This document shows positions 1 through 11,509 of a stretch of DNA of 64,000 nucleotides, piece by piece. The stretch is from contig OOIN01000007.1 in the NCBI GenBank assembly GCA_900323505.1, positions 434,001 through 498,000 on the forward strand. The letters run 5' to 3'. Position 1 is the stretch's first letter; each line of letters begins with the position of its first letter. Origin of the DNA: Ustilago trichophora (lineage: Eukaryota; Basidiomycota; Ustilaginomycetes; Ustilaginales; Ustilaginaceae). The position numbers and the translations under genes were made by a program. The notes below the pieces were generated by a model, which was given only the letters and a program-made list of their open reading frames with translations, did not search any database and was not told where the DNA came from.

Positions 1-1
1 C

Positions 2-2881
2 TACGTTGCCCCGCTCAACATTGCCTCCAAGAAAAACGTTCGACCCTCTACCAGCGGCGCTTTGGCTTCGCCATCTTCTCCAATGGTCACCCCAACAATG
101 CCCTCCAAGAGCAGATACAGGAAATCGGTTGATTCTCCAGGATCCATCGTCGGCATTCCTTCCTCTCGAGCGGCGGGCGTTGCCACCAGGGCCGAGTTCG
201 TCAGAGGCATAGGCTTAGATTTCGGCAGTCCTGATTCTGGATTCTACCCTGCGATGGAGCGCACCGCTGAGACAGGCTCACCATCCACACAAAGCAGTAT
301 CACCCCACTCGGCGACAGCAATCTGACCGAAGACGACCATTCTGTATCTGAAACATCGCCTTCCTCTGTCGCCACCTCGATCCCGGATAAGGACAAGTGT
401 GCGCACTCGCACGATGCTGTATTCTCCCACCCTAAGAGGAGCCTATGCGAGACTGCGACGACGCCAAAGCGGAAGAGTTTGTTGCTGTCTTCGGTCCCGA
501 TGGGAATTTCGAGGAGTCATCAAGAGTGCATTGATGGAAGTCCTAGGATGTTTCATCGTGAAGAGGCGGAAGGATTGTTTGATAGTGTTAGAGGGTTGAT
601 GGCTGATTTGCGGGTTGAAGTGGAGCAGAAAGAAGAGCAAAAGGAGGGGGAAAAGAGGGAAACGGTGAGTGTGGAACAGCAGGCCATGCTAGGGGAGGAT
701 TTGAGGAGTTGGTTTGTCGATCCGAAGCGATGTCAGGCGGTTGAAGGGCAGGAGGGGGAAGTTGACATGCCGAGCATCAAGGTTGCAGTGATACCTACTA
801 GCTCGGGCGAGAATACTGTAGATGCGGCTTTGGTGTCGAACAAGAATCAGCAAAGGGAGAAGCTTGGAGTGCGAGAAGCGACGCCGGCGGAGAGCGGAGG
901 TGGCGGTGGTGCTGCTCCTGGTGTACGTGGTTTATGGGGCCTTTTACGAGCGCCTTCTCCCGCAGCTGTCACACGATCCCCCTCCGTCTCATCCTATTCA
1001 TCCACATCCTCTTTCATCCCTCGTTCGACGTCCCCCATCGCACCCAACAACGCATCTACCAGCAGTCTCCTCTCCAACTCGAGCTTCTCCCTCTTCAGCC
1101 GCAAACTTATCACCCGTTCCGTATCCGATACCCATACCACCTCCACCTCTTCCTCCACAAACGGCGACGATAACATCCCTCTCCGACTCTCCCGTAGGCA
1201 GGTGGACGAAGACAAGCTCGCCGACCTGATCATCTCCTGTGCTGACGCACGTCACGTCCTCAAAACCGAATCTTCGCCCACCAAGCTCAAAGAAGTCGGG
1301 CTGAAACTGGAGCTCGGGTGGCGGGAGCAGTTGGCCGAAGCCCAGCAGTTGCGAAGCAGATTAGAAGTCACCCAAGACACGGTGGAAGATCTGGAAGACG
1401 AAAACAAGCAGTTGCGATCTCAACTCGGTACCCTCTCTGAACAGATTGTCAGCCGAGAAGACGATATGCGCGTGTTGAGAGATGCAACGAGACAGCAGCT
1501 CAAGAGGGAGAGGGAGAAGATCGAGGTGGAGCTAGAGCTGGTCAAGAGTGAGGCAAAGTGTACAGTGATGGGGTTGAAGAGGGTTTGGCAGGAGGAGAAA
1601 GCTTTTGCGTTGGGATTGGGGTTGCTGTTGCGACAGAGTGGAAGGGTTGTGACGGTTCATGACGGTATGGATGGTTTAGAGGAGGATACTTTGCTAAGTG
1701 TTCCTGGCTTTGAGGCAGGTAGACCGCCGAGTATACTTTTTGACCTGGCGCACGATTCCGATGATCCCAATCTTCCTACTACTCCCACAACTCCTTCGCA
1801 TCTTCGACGCTGTGCAATTCTTCAAAGTTTTGCGTCCTCTGACGATGAACCGCCCCTCGACCAGGCCTATGAAGATCTGTTCCGCTGCCCCGCGCATCGT
1901 TTTCCGGCAGCTTCACCATCGACGTTGGTCGACGAACGCGTTTTGGTGGTGGGGACGGATCAAAGGCTAATGCAAGCGCTGGCACAGAAGCTGGTTGGGT
2001 TGGGATTGAGTCAGGTTGTGCTGGCAATGGCGGTATGGTCGAGGGATGGATCAACAGCACCGACAAGTCCGGGGAGATGCAGAGGGGTGAGAAGTTTGAC
2101 GTTTAATCCCAGCGAGGAAGGTGCGTGGGGGAGGTTGGAGGATAGAGTGAGGAGGAAGTTGGGTGATGATGAGAGAGGGGGTTTGGATTGTGTGGTTTAC
2201 GCGTTTGATCAGGTGGATGATGTGGAACGGTTGAGGGATGTGGTGCGGTTGATAGAGGATCAAGTGCGAGGTGTAGGAACAGTAGATGCAGGGTCAGATG
2301 ATGATGGGATGGGCGGTGTGGTATCTACAAAACAGCCAATGAGCGTCGTCAATATCGTCTATGATACCAGCTCTGAAGAGTCGAATTGTTCAATGACCAA
2401 ATTGGCCCTCATCGGTCTGGCCAGCGATCTTGCCCACCAAACCACCCGCACACCACGTAGCAGCATCAGATCAGTCCGTCTCAACACCCTCCTCTTCCCC
2501 TCCTCAACCACGCCTATCAACAATACGATCGGAGCAACCCTCCGCCTCATGGACCCATGCACCACCGTCCAAGGCTGCATACTTCATCCAGGCGAGACCC
2601 AAGAACAATCACCATACTGCATAGGTCCTCCCCTATGCCCAGCCTTACCAGCCCTGTATTCATCCCCCAACATTACATCACCTTCACAATCATCTTGGTC
2701 ATCCTTGCTGACCACAAGACCCGGCGATAAAGCCAAAGGTGCAGGCGAAAAGTGGTTGAGAATTCACAAGAGAATCGCAGACGTAGAATTGCTCGACAAA
2801 TTGGAGCACGAAAATCAAGCCATCAAGCAGAATTTGTCGATATTACAGAAAAAATTACTCTTGTTAGAAATGCGCCAATAA
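2..2881 (+). CDS. Coiled-coil protein of unknown function, 5'-truncated by the window edge
   Basis: The reading frame is open from the first bases of the window to a TAA at 2879-2881 (about 959 codons). There is no convincing start: the first in-frame ATG is at 83, but coding-like sequence continues to its left, so the gene is probably cut by the edge. The N-terminal two fifths are Ser/Thr-rich and disordered. A long heptad-rich segment encoded at about 1300-1560 (many Leu, Glu, Gln, Arg) predicts a coiled coil. The stretch at about 1920-2280 begins with alternating hydrophobic residues and a VLVVGTD segment, which reads like a Rossmann-type or receiver-like beta-alpha fold, but I see no diagnostic catalytic motif. 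A second short coiled coil (heptads of Leu/Ile) ends the protein at 2770-2878. I do not recognise the family. It converges with the Cid1-like gene. Confidence 0.7.
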   Translation, partial: YVAPLNIASKKNVRPSTSGALASPSSPMVTPTMPSKSRYRKSVDSPGSIVGIPSSRAAGVATRAEFVRGIGLDFGSPDSGFYPAMERTAETGSPSTQSSITPLGDSNLTEDDHSVSETSPSSVATSIPDKDKCAHSHDAVFSHPKRSLCETATTPKRKSLLLSSVPMGISRSHQECIDGSPRMFHREEAEGLFDSVRGLMADLRVEVEQKEEQKEGEKRETVSVEQQAMLGEDLRSWFVDPKRCQAVEGQEGEVDMPSIKVAVIPTSSGENTVDAALVSNKNQQREKLGVREATPAESGGGGGAAPGVRGLWGLLRAPSPAAVTRSPSVSSYSSTSSFIPRSTSPIAPNNASTSSLLSNSSFSLFSRKLITRSVSDTHTTSTSSSTNGDDNIPLRLSRRQVDEDKLADLIISCADARHVLKTESSPTKLKEVGLKLELGWREQLAEAQQLRSRLEVTQDTVEDLEDENKQLRSQLGTLSEQIVSREDDMRVLRDATRQQLKREREKIEVELELVKSEAKCTVMGLKRVWQEEKAFALGLGLLLRQSGRVVTVHDGMDGLEEDTLLSVPGFEAGRPPSILFDLAHDSDDPNLPTTPTTPSHLRRCAILQSFASSDDEPPLDQAYEDLFRCPAHRFPAASPSTLVDERVLVVGTDQRLMQALAQKLVGLGLSQVVLAMAVWSRDGSTAPTSPGRCRGVRSLTFNPSEEGAWGRLEDRVRRKLGDDERGGLDCVVYAFDQVDDVERLRDVVRLIEDQVRGVGTVDAGSDDDGMGGVVSTKQPMSVVNIVYDTSSEESNCSMTKLALIGLASDLAHQTTRTPRSSIRSVRLNTLLFPSSTTPINNTIGATLRLMDPCTTVQGCILHPGETQEQSPYCIGPPLCPALPALYSSPNITSPSQSSWSSLLTTRPGDKAKGAGEKWLRIHKRIADVELLDKLEHENQAIKQNLSILQKKLLLLEMRQ

Positions 2882-3269
2882 TCAACATGTTGCGCTCTAT
2901 AGTTACAGTTGGTCTTTGCATTGATCCCATCCGGGTTTTCTTTTTTCGAAAGTCTCAATGTACTGTACTATATGCTGACATGCTGGTGTGACAAGAATCT
3001 TTTCCTAACCCTGTCAAAACGCCAGCAAAGAGGCGAAACACCTTTTGAAACAAATGCAAATTGCAAGACGGAGAAGAAAAAAAGAAAAAAAAAAAAGAAA
3101 AAAAAAAAGAGGGGATCAAAGAGAACAAAACAGATCCTACAAATACTTAAGCCCATTATGAATCAGAGCTATGGTGCAGTCTGCAAGATGTAGCTTACTC
3201 GCTTTGAATTCACTCTTTTTTGTCCAGAGCTAAAAAAAAAAAAGAAGAAAAGAAAAAAAAAATTGTTTA
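2882..3269. other. Convergent intergenic region with A-rich tracts
   Basis: 388 bp between two converging genes. It holds two interrupted poly-A tracts on the + strand (about 3079-3110 and 3231-3262). Such tracts would be U-rich in the RNA of the minus-strand gene and are plausible 3'-end or termination sequence, but no canonical AATAAA is obvious. One TACTGTA motif lies at 2961-2967. I see no coding sequence of any substance. Confidence 0.5.
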
Positions 3270-6200
3270 TTATTGAGGAAGCTTATTATTGTTCTCCCTA
3301 TCCTTTCTTGCGATGCCGCTTGTCGCAGCAGCTGTAGCTGCGGCGGCATGTTGTGCTTTTCTTCTCAATTTGGCCTGTTGCAGGATGGACTCTGGTAAAC
3401 GGAGCGAGGTGCGTGGTGAGGGAGGTGTCTTGTTAGTGTTGACTGTCTCGCCGGCCAGCTGGTTTTGCTGTGAGGAGGCGTCTACAGCTCTCCAGTCGGA
3501 TGAAGCGGCGATGGAGTCAGCGTCCTGTTCCAGCTCGGACAACCGAGCAAGCTCGTCCAATGTTCCTTCGCTTATTACTGATCCCGTTTCATCTTGATCC
3601 TGCTCGTCGCCGTGCGCTGCGATAAAGGCGAGCTTTTCAGCATCGAGAGGTAATGTGCTGGGATCGCAAGTGCCGATCTGGGCAGCACGGCGGAGATATT
3701 CTTGAACAAGAGCATGAGTATCCGCCTGTTGTTGGGCGTTGGTCACCGCATGTCCCAAAGACCAGGGAGAACTGGCAGAGGAACAGTGTAGAGTGCTAGC
3801 GCTGTTACTGTCGAAATGGGCAGAAGAAGACGCGTGGCTAGAGTTGGAGAGTCTGCGTAAGGGGCCGGAGCCGGATGTAGCGGCGGATTGTTGGACGGAG
3901 AGCGTTGCCATACGGGATTCGAGTTCGGCTGGCGCGAGTGGTTGTGGTGAACCGGGCTCGTAGAACGTAACGGGGGCAGGAGTGGGGATTGCTGTAGCGA
4001 AGTGTGCGTGAGGCGCCAGAGGAATCCCTGTAGAACCACCAGCAGCAGATGGCTGCCCTCCATTACCACCGCGGTGGACACCATTCGCCAAAGCAGCTGC
4101 ACGAGGTAGAGACTTGGATCTATTCAACGTCTCTGAAAACGATCGAGACGACTTGCCCCTCGGCGTGCTTCCCAGATCATCGCGCGTGGAAGCAATCGCA
4201 GGCGCACCAAAACTGATCTCTGCTCCATAGGCAAACGCCTCCTGAGCACCAAGCCCGTTGGTCGAGGAGCCGAAACCGCTGGGGACGGCATGCTTGAACG
4301 AAGGAGAAGTGCGGGCGGAAGCATGGCCGATGCTGGCACGTGTTGTAAAGTCCAGTGGTGCATATCCACCCGAATCGCTCTGCGCAGAACTGAACGGAGG
4401 TCCCGCATCGGCATTCTGGGCGTTGGCGGCTGCAAAGCGCGGAGGCTGCGGCTTGGGACTCAACCCGTGCGTCCTAGATAGCGGCGCAAGCATAGCAGCC
4501 GTGGGAGGATAGGCAACACCTTGACTCAACCCACGCGCCATTTGCTCGAATGCGAAACTGCCTCCGTACCCACTGATATTGTTGGCATCATAGCGTCGAT
4601 TCGTGCCATACGTATCGCGGTAGTGACGAGCCCCATTCGCACCTGCGCCATAGAAACTGGTTCCACCGGCAACCCCCACACCCAGATGCGAGCTGTACGG
4701 GTAGCGCTGCATGGAACCGGGGCCATCCGGAGCACGGCTGAGACTGTCTTCCCGCTCCTCGCACAACTCTGCGATGAGCACAGAGATCTTTTGGCCTCGA
4801 GTATTGGCGAGGATACGGCTGGCACGCATAAACTCGCCGCGTATCGTGTATAGTCCATCCTTGGTGACCGTCCTCGAAACGTTGTAGCCCATCTGAAAAG
4901 GGTCTTCGATGCACAGCTCGGCGTTCCAGCTCTTGCTGTCCTTTGACAACAGACCAGTCTCGGACTTGAGGCTGATGACATCGCGCGAGTAGCTGAAATC
5001 CTTGGAAAAGTAACGGAAAAAGTCGATCAGCAGTTCACCAACGTTTTCGTTATTTTGCGAGCTCCACTCCTTTCGAAGTGCCGCGACGTCGTCGTAGAAA
5101 TAGATGTTGTTGCCGTTCAGCTCCATCTCTTCGGGCTTCATGGTGCGCGTCGGTGGCACACGCTGAAGGTTGGGCAGCACAGCAGGCTTCTTGACATGGG
5201 CGAGGAAGAAGAGAACCATGAGCGTGTAGCCGTACGACGACAGTGTTCCGGTGTAAGGCGAGTTGAGCTTTCTGCGCTTGGCCCAAACTTTGAGGAAGAG
5301 GACGAGCGTGCGCAGTCGCGGCGGATCGACCATGGCATAGCTAAGCAGCAAACGGGTGTTCTCCAGCGCAAGGCGATTCTCGAAGCCAATGTCGCAGGCG
5401 ATCTCGTAAGGCAAGTCGACGGTGGGCGAGCGGTTGATCTTGATGATCGGGATTCTCGCTTTTGGCAACGGCATGACGGTGAAGTCGGTCTCTTCTCGGA
5501 TGAGTTGGCCCAGAATCTCGACCAGTTCCGAGGCTGTATGTTGCGTTGTGGGCTGTCCATCTTCGCCTTTGCCGATCAAGCAACAAAGATCCATGTCGGA
5601 ATTGCGCAGAGCAAAGCCATTGGCCATGCTACCGAAAGCAAGCAGCTTGGCACCGGGGCTGACACGGTTGGCGAGCCTCTCGAGCTGACGTCGTGTGGCT
5701 TCCTTGATTCTGTACTCTTCCTCTGTGGGCAGGATGGGCGAGAGGAAGGCGACAATGCAGTTGGTGAGCTCGGTGGTATGGCGCTCCCAGTGAGGACCCG
5801 AGTGAGTTTGGCTGTGACTGGGGCTTGTGGCTGCCACTACCGCAGCACCGTTGGCGGTTGTGCCAGAGCCGTAGACCGACGCAGGGGCGGAGGGAGGGGC
5901 CGTCATCATACTGGCACCTAAGCCTTGGAGAGAAGGGACATGCACGTGACTCTGCTGCGGCAGAGCACGCATCTGCGGGGAAGTGCGCATGCTGCGAGAA
6001 CCATGGTACGAGATATTGGAGCCGTTGGCGACGTAATTCTGGTGTGCAGCCGAAGCGCCGTTGGAGAGAGCAGCAGTCTGGGAACGGACGCGGCCGTTGG
6101 GCGAAGCAGACTGTGAGTTAGGGGCGGTGGCCGAAGCGTGGGAGGCTGGCAAGGGAGCCGAGCGGCTTGGCGAAGTCATGAGTGGAGCCGTGTTGGCGCT

Positions 6201-6830
6201 CATCTGAGGTGGAAGATATGTTGCAGCATGTGAGGCAGCTTCGGGATGGGCGTTGATAGCCTCGAAATGCGAATGTGTAGTGGACTGATTTTGATGAAGA
6301 GCGTATGCCTGCACAGGGATGGCTGGCAAGTTGGCCGAGTGAACCAAGTTGTTGGAATCGAGGGTTGAAGAGCGCTGGGTGGAGGGTCTGGTAGGAGTGG
6401 CGTCTGTGCCAGACGTTCTGCGGCCAGGTGTAGTGGAGGAGGACGAGGAGGCAGATGAGGTTTCTGGCGGATGAGAAGAAGCGGCGCGTTGAGCCGACGT
6501 CTTATCGGACGAGGCAGCCGAGAGGGTAGCCCTCATCTTTGCCGAAGCTTCAGATCTGGCTGCACTAGGTCTACGTGCGGCGGGCTGAGTTTGACTTGAG
6601 TTCGAGGCAAGACGGTCAGACTTTTCGGTGCTGGCAGAGCTGCTGGACACGGAGCGGGATCCCGAGGCTGGTGGGTCTATAAGCTGGTCCGAACGAGACG
6701 GCGAAACGCGTGCGGAGCGAATGGCGTCTTTGGCTGGCATGACTGTCGAACTGTTATGAGATGATACGGCGGTATCTTGGGACTGGCTACGCTGTCGAAG
6801 AGCTCCGGTGGTTGTTGAGGATACCGGCAT
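3270..6830 (-). CDS. Cid1-family non-canonical poly(A)/poly(U) nucleotidyltransferase
   Basis: 1186 residues starting at the ATG at 6830. Residues 1-345 are Ser/Ala/Pro-rich and disordered. The catalytic core is at about 347-695. It has the nucleotidyltransferase signature FGSMANG (399-405) with the paired aspartates DMD (412-414), and the third carboxylate is D480 in YEIACDIGF. A PAP-associated domain covers about 595-650 (NVGELLIDFF, then CIEDPF at 640-645). Residues from about 700 are again low-complexity. All three metal-binding acidic residues are present, so the enzyme should be active. Members of this family add U or A to the 3' ends of RNAs in cytoplasmic decay (Cid1, CutA) or in nuclear surveillance (Trf4/5). 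Sequence alone does not tell which nucleotide is used. The CutA/Cid1 branch fits better than Trf4 because no zinc-knuckle partner signature is visible. Intronless. Confidence 0.85.
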   Translation of the reverse strand: MPVSSTTTGALRQRSQSQDTAVSSHNSSTVMPAKDAIRSARVSPSRSDQLIDPPASGSRSVSSSSASTEKSDRLASNSSQTQPAARRPSAARSEASAKMRATLSAASSDKTSAQRAASSHPPETSSASSSSSTTPGRRTSGTDATPTRPSTQRSSTLDSNNLVHSANLPAIPVQAYALHQNQSTTHSHFEAINAHPEAASHAATYLPPQMSANTAPLMTSPSRSAPLPASHASATAPNSQSASPNGRVRSQTAALSNGASAAHQNYVANGSNISYHGSRSMRTSPQMRALPQQSHVHVPSLQGLGASMMTAPPSAPASVYGSGTTANGAAVVAATSPSHSQTHSGPHWERHTTELTNCIVAFLSPILPTEEEYRIKEATRRQLERLANRVSPGAKLLAFGSMANGFALRNSDMDLCCLIGKGEDGQPTTQHTASELVEILGQLIREETDFTVMPLPKARIPIIKINRSPTVDLPYEIACDIGFENRLALENTRLLLSYAMVDPPRLRTLVLFLKVWAKRRKLNSPYTGTLSSYGYTLMVLFFLAHVKKPAVLPNLQRVPPTRTMKPEEMELNGNNIYFYDDVAALRKEWSSQNNENVGELLIDFFRYFSKDFSYSRDVISLKSETGLLSKDSKSWNAELCIEDPFQMGYNVSRTVTKDGLYTIRGEFMRASRILANTRGQKISVLIAELCEEREDSLSRAPDGPGSMQRYPYSSHLGVGVAGGTSFYGAGANGARHYRDTYGTNRRYDANNISGYGGSFAFEQMARGLSQGVAYPPTAAMLAPLSRTHGLSPKPQPPRFAAANAQNADAGPPFSSAQSDSGGYAPLDFTTRASIGHASARTSPSFKHAVPSGFGSSTNGLGAQEAFAYGAEISFGAPAIASTRDDLGSTPRGKSSRSFSETLNRSKSLPRAAALANGVHRGGNGGQPSAAGGSTGIPLAPHAHFATAIPTPAPVTFYEPGSPQPLAPAELESRMATLSVQQSAATSGSGPLRRLSNSSHASSSAHFDSNSASTLHCSSASSPWSLGHAVTNAQQQADTHALVQEYLRRAAQIGTCDPSTLPLDAEKLAFIAAHGDEQDQDETGSVISEGTLDELARLSELEQDADSIAASSDWRAVDASSQQNQLAGETVNTNKTPPSPRTSLRLPESILQQAKLRRKAQHAAAATAAATSGIARKDRENNNKLPQ

Positions 6831-7824
6831 GTTTGCAATGTACGGTCCAGGGTACGTTGCCAGGAGCTGTCTAGGTGATTTATAGGGACTGCTTGATCAA
6901 GCTCGTGGTGAGCTCTTTCTTGGCTGTTGGGATGAGCGAGGTGACAAATGCACGCGCTGTGTGGAAAGCAGGCTCGAGTCTAGTTGACCATGGACAGGAG
7001 AGAAGGCTTTTGCGAGTAGCTGGTCGGGAGACTGCGGTAATCGCTGTCGAGAAGAAACTATATTGTTGGTTCGAACTTGGTAGTAGCTGAGAAAGTGGAG
7101 CTCAGCTGTGTGGGATATGCTTGGCGTGGGTTGAGGGCGTATGCAAAGATGTAGAAAGGTATCGAGAATGTTTGTTGAAGCCGGATAGATGACTACGTTG
7201 ACCACGATTTGATAGATGCTGTGTAGAGATGGTATTTAGATATGAGATGGATGATATGCCGAGGACTAGACGTGTTATGATGGAAGAAAGTATGATAGAA
7301 GTTGTGCGAGAATGTAGTGATGGCGGTAATAGATGCGATGGAGCGTCAAGCCGACCGGCGACTTGGTGAGAGACTCGGTGTCAGATTGAAGCTTTTTGTC
7401 GCGGCGTAGCGAGTGGCGTTTCCAATGTCGATATCGAAATCGAAAAGCGTCGGCGTCTGTTCGATATGATGCTCGAGGAACAGAGCGGGCGTTGCAGTGG
7501 CGAGCCGCTGTTGAGGCTAGGCTGAACCGAGATGAAGTATGCTTGAAAAGTGCTTGGAGAGCCGAAGAAACAGTGATGGATCTGGCTTGCGACTCGCACA
7601 GCGGAAAGTGGTGGTGGCAGTGTTGAAGAAAGAGAAGGAAGATGGACGAGCAGACAGACAGCAGCAACAGGGAAGCTTGTCGGGGCTCGAGGAAGGGAGT
7701 GTGTTGAATTTGAAGAAGAGCCTGATTGCTGAGTACATACAGAGAATCAACCACGAACAACGGAGCACAAGCAACTGACTGAGCATCAGAGAGCCACACT
7801 CACTCTCACCGAATAGCAGTTCCT

Positions 7825-7864
<40 letters not shown>

Positions 7865-8992
7865 GCTCGAGCCCTCTTCCACAAAAGTAACGTCAAAAAT
7901 GAATAAATTTAGGCTTTTTTTTCTTTTATTTATTTTTCCCCTCTTCAAAAATCCCCCATTTTATCGTGAATTTTGGCGCTGCGGTCAACGCGCGAGACAC
8001 GCATATTTCACGACGTTACACCCTTTTCGTTCGAGAGGGTCCATGTTTTCAATCTTCAGGATGTTAGATCCAATTCCCGCGCCTACAAAATAAAGCTCAT
8101 CTCTGCGCTGTGCCACATTGAATTAAGCGACGGCGCAGCGCGGGAGAGGCCGCCTTTCCGTTGGTCCCCGTTTAGTCGATATACATCTGAGATCCATGCT
8201 TCCCGCCTTCCCTTTGTCGTCTTGCCTTTTCTGTCATGGCGAACCGCATTCGGTAACTATCCAAGGGAATTCAATCGTCTGAGTGTCAAAAAGCTGTTTT
8301 CTTTTGGTGTCTCACACAGGTGCAATCTGCAGTGGATCTCTCCCCACGGTCGCTCAAATTGCAAAATAAAGTAATGCGCCGTCTTGTCTGTGTGTGCGCC
8401 ATATGTGTCAAATGAGACCAGGATCAACAATAAGAGGTCAGCCAATGTACAGTACGTTCTTTGTGGCAAAAGATCAAAAGGGTCGAGTCGTGAGAGAGGG
8501 TCGAGTGTGGCGCACAGGTGAGTCCTTCCCACACAACAGTTGGCAAGATAAAGTCAACTGCATCCAAAGTCCCGCACACACTCTGTACTGTAATGCCCAG
8601 GCCAGCACACATGCAGTTGGTGACTTGCTCATCCTCCCCGCATCACCCCACCTCCCCCACCGCAGTAACAAGATAACACCACAGACCAGCGCAAGTCCGA
8701 GCGCACACTCTGGCCCGACATTGACAAACTCCTGAGCCTCCTGCAAGGTACACTCTGCCCACGCTGTGTGTATGTTTGGCTGAAATTCACTCTGCAGCGT
8801 CGGCGAACACGTACGAGTCTTTGCCGACTCCCCATCGATCGGGTCTTGAGAGTCGATACATGGGCGACCTGGGCGCTCTTCTACTACCCTTCCTTCACAA
8901 CAGACCATGACTTGGTGTTCGGGATCATAGACAGATGCTAACTTAGTGCTGCATTGCAATGCTTAGTATATAGTGCAGCAGAAGTGGTATTT
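6831..8992. other. 2.2-kb intergenic region upstream of the Cid1-like gene
   Basis: This lies between two minus-strand genes and should hold the promoter and leader of the Cid1-like gene plus the 3' end of the kinase gene. It contains a (CT)n run at about 7829-7860, T- and A-rich stretches at 7915-7950, and two copies of the TACTGTA/TACAGTA motif (8448-8454 and 8586-8592). Open frames here (for example on the minus strand at 7275-7799) are short, Ser/Leu/His-rich and show no family signature, so I do not call genes. Confidence 0.5.
7829..7860. repeat. (CT)n microsatellite
   Basis: A near-perfect CT dinucleotide run of about 32 bp, about 1 kb upstream of the Cid1-like start codon on the opposite strand. 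It reads as (GA)n on the transcribed strand and could be part of a 5' leader. Confidence 0.9.
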
Positions 8993-11449
8993 CTATCCCT
9001 TGGTCGTCGAATCGCTACTCCAACTATCTCTTTGTCGCAGCACGATGGCGCGCACAGCACCACCTACTGCATCCTGACCATCAGTGGCAGAGCCTCCTGC
9101 AGCAGCATCACCTTCAGCCGCTTCCAGTCGTTCCGCCTCCATCTCTGCATTCCGTGCCTCCTCTAGCATAGCAACAATGCTCGCTCGACTACATGGATCC
9201 GACAAGAAATCGCTCATCGCCAGCATCTCGGCACTCGGTCGTTTTTCGGCGTCCATCTCGGTAGCCCAGTGCAAGAATGACTTGAGCTCGTGGGACAGCG
9301 ATGACGGATCCTTCAGCGCGGGTAGTCCCAGAGTCGCCGTCAGCGTAATGGCACGCAGAGGCGGGAAATCGACTCGTGGCGGATCGCCCTCGATCATCTC
9401 CCACAGCACCACGCCTAGCGACCATACATCGCAGCGCATGTCGTAGCTGTCGGCCTTGATCACCTCGGGTGCCATCCAGTATGGCGTCCCAATCACAGAG
9501 TGACGCGATGTGACCCCGGCGCTCAGCTCGCCTGCATGCGTGAAATCGCTCAGCTTGCACACGCCCGAGCTTGATACCATGACATTGTCCGAGCGCACGT
9601 CCCGATGAAGCACGCCTTTACCGTGCAGGAACTGTAGCGCCTCCAACAGATCGCCCATGATGCGGCTCATGCGAGCCTCGTTGAGATCCACTCCGCTGTC
9701 CTTCCATGCGATCACGTCTGCCAAGCTCCTCTCGGCCAGCTCTTGCACGATCCAGATCGAATTGTCTGCCAGCACCGTCGAGTAGAGATCCAACACATTG
9801 ACGTGGCGGCATCGTCGCCAGACACGTACTTCTTTCGCCAACCCCAAAAGACGTGCAGACGGCTCCTCGCTGACGTCAACTGCGAACTGAACCATCTTGA
9901 TCGCCACGCGTCGTTTCTTGACCACATCATTGGCTGCAAATACTGGGCCGCTTTCGCCATCTCCGATCATCTGCAGGTCTTGCAGCACGTCTTTGCGAAA
10001 GGTTTGGAGGTTCAACGCTTCGCGCAGATGAGACAGCTTTGGCGGGAGCGCTTCGGCATCCAAATCCGTTATCGAAAAACTCGGCGAGGCAGCGCTCGAT
10101 ACGCTCTCTGTCTGGCTTGCAGCTCTCGGTGCCATGGACGCCATGCTTTTGTGCTGAAGAGCTTCTTCGGTGCGCAGCTGACCGGCTGCTGCCAGTTTGG
10201 CTTCGAGCTCCTTCATGCTCGGCAGTGCCGGAACTGGCGGTGCCGACTCTGGACCCATCTGCATGGGTAGCATCTCCTCCAAGTCCATCGATTGACGAGC
10301 CAGCATCAATTCGCGAAACGACCGGATCGCTTCCGAATCATCGCCGAGCATCGATGCCGTGTCGAACCCACTTGCGTAGTGCATCGATACCGGGAAGCGC
10401 CGTGCATCCTCGAGCGCGCGTGGTCCAATCGAGATGATCGACCTCGTGTCGTCGCGATCTCGTTCGCAAATGCGGTCGCTTTTCTTGTCCGAGACGCGAC
10501 CAGGGAAGATATCTGTGTCGACGTCATGCGAAAGTGCAGATGCTCGGTCTGAATTGTCGTCTAGCATCTCGACCGATTCGGCAGGAGAGGGTGGTGGAGG
10601 GTGCTTCATCGCAAAGCCGGACGTACCTCGTAAAGCCTCACTCAGCTCGAGACGTGGCGGAACAATCGAGGCTAGACGGGGAGCACTGGCCGACACAACA
10701 GATACACTCGCAGAGCCCTGAGATGGATTGTCTGCTGGTGGTGTTGGACTTGTTGGCTTCGCTTTGCGCCATATTGACTCGGATGGCTCTGGTCCAGTAG
10801 AAGAGGCTGTGGGAACGGGACGTCGCATGAAGGGCGACATGCGCTGGATTTCACTGTTCTCTTCCTCCTCCTTAGGTAGAGAAGGCAATGGAGAGTCACG
10901 GCTGCTGGTCGACGGACTGGGACATGCTTCCGAGAATGTCGTCGTGGCTGGAGATTTGTCGGAAAAGTCATCGCGCATCCATTCTTCGATCGTTGCCTGA
11001 TAGTCGGATGCCTCTGTGGATGACGAAGGAGACAGTGCAGGAGACAGAGGCGGAGGTCGGAGTCGATCGTGATGCAGTGATGTCGCAGCAGTGTTGCCAC
11101 CTGCGCTTCGCTGCGTAGGACCACTGTTCGCAGGCATCGTGTAGAAGCCATCTGCGCCAGGCATGATGTACTCCGGCTGTCTTCGCACCACAACCGTCGG
11201 CTTCGGCGGTGGCGGAGGAGGAGGCCCCATCGAGTCACGAGATGAGGCATACGAACTGATACTTCCACGTCCACGATCTGATGCAGCACTTTGGCCAATT
11301 CTTGGCGAATGAAAGCCAGAAAGAGGCGAACGACCATCTGCAGATACTGGTGAAGCGGTGGAAGGCTGATTTTGGGGCCTTCTTTGAGCACCGAATCCGC
11401 CGGTTTCTCCGTCCGATTGAGCGCTGCGAAGAGAAGACCGGTCAGTGAC

Positions 11450-11509
<60 letters not shown>

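Noticed and set aside
7275..7799. 174-codon minus-strand frame upstream of the Cid1-like gene
   Set aside because: Low-complexity Ser/Leu/His-rich product, mixed codon use, no motif; more likely leader or promoter sequence.
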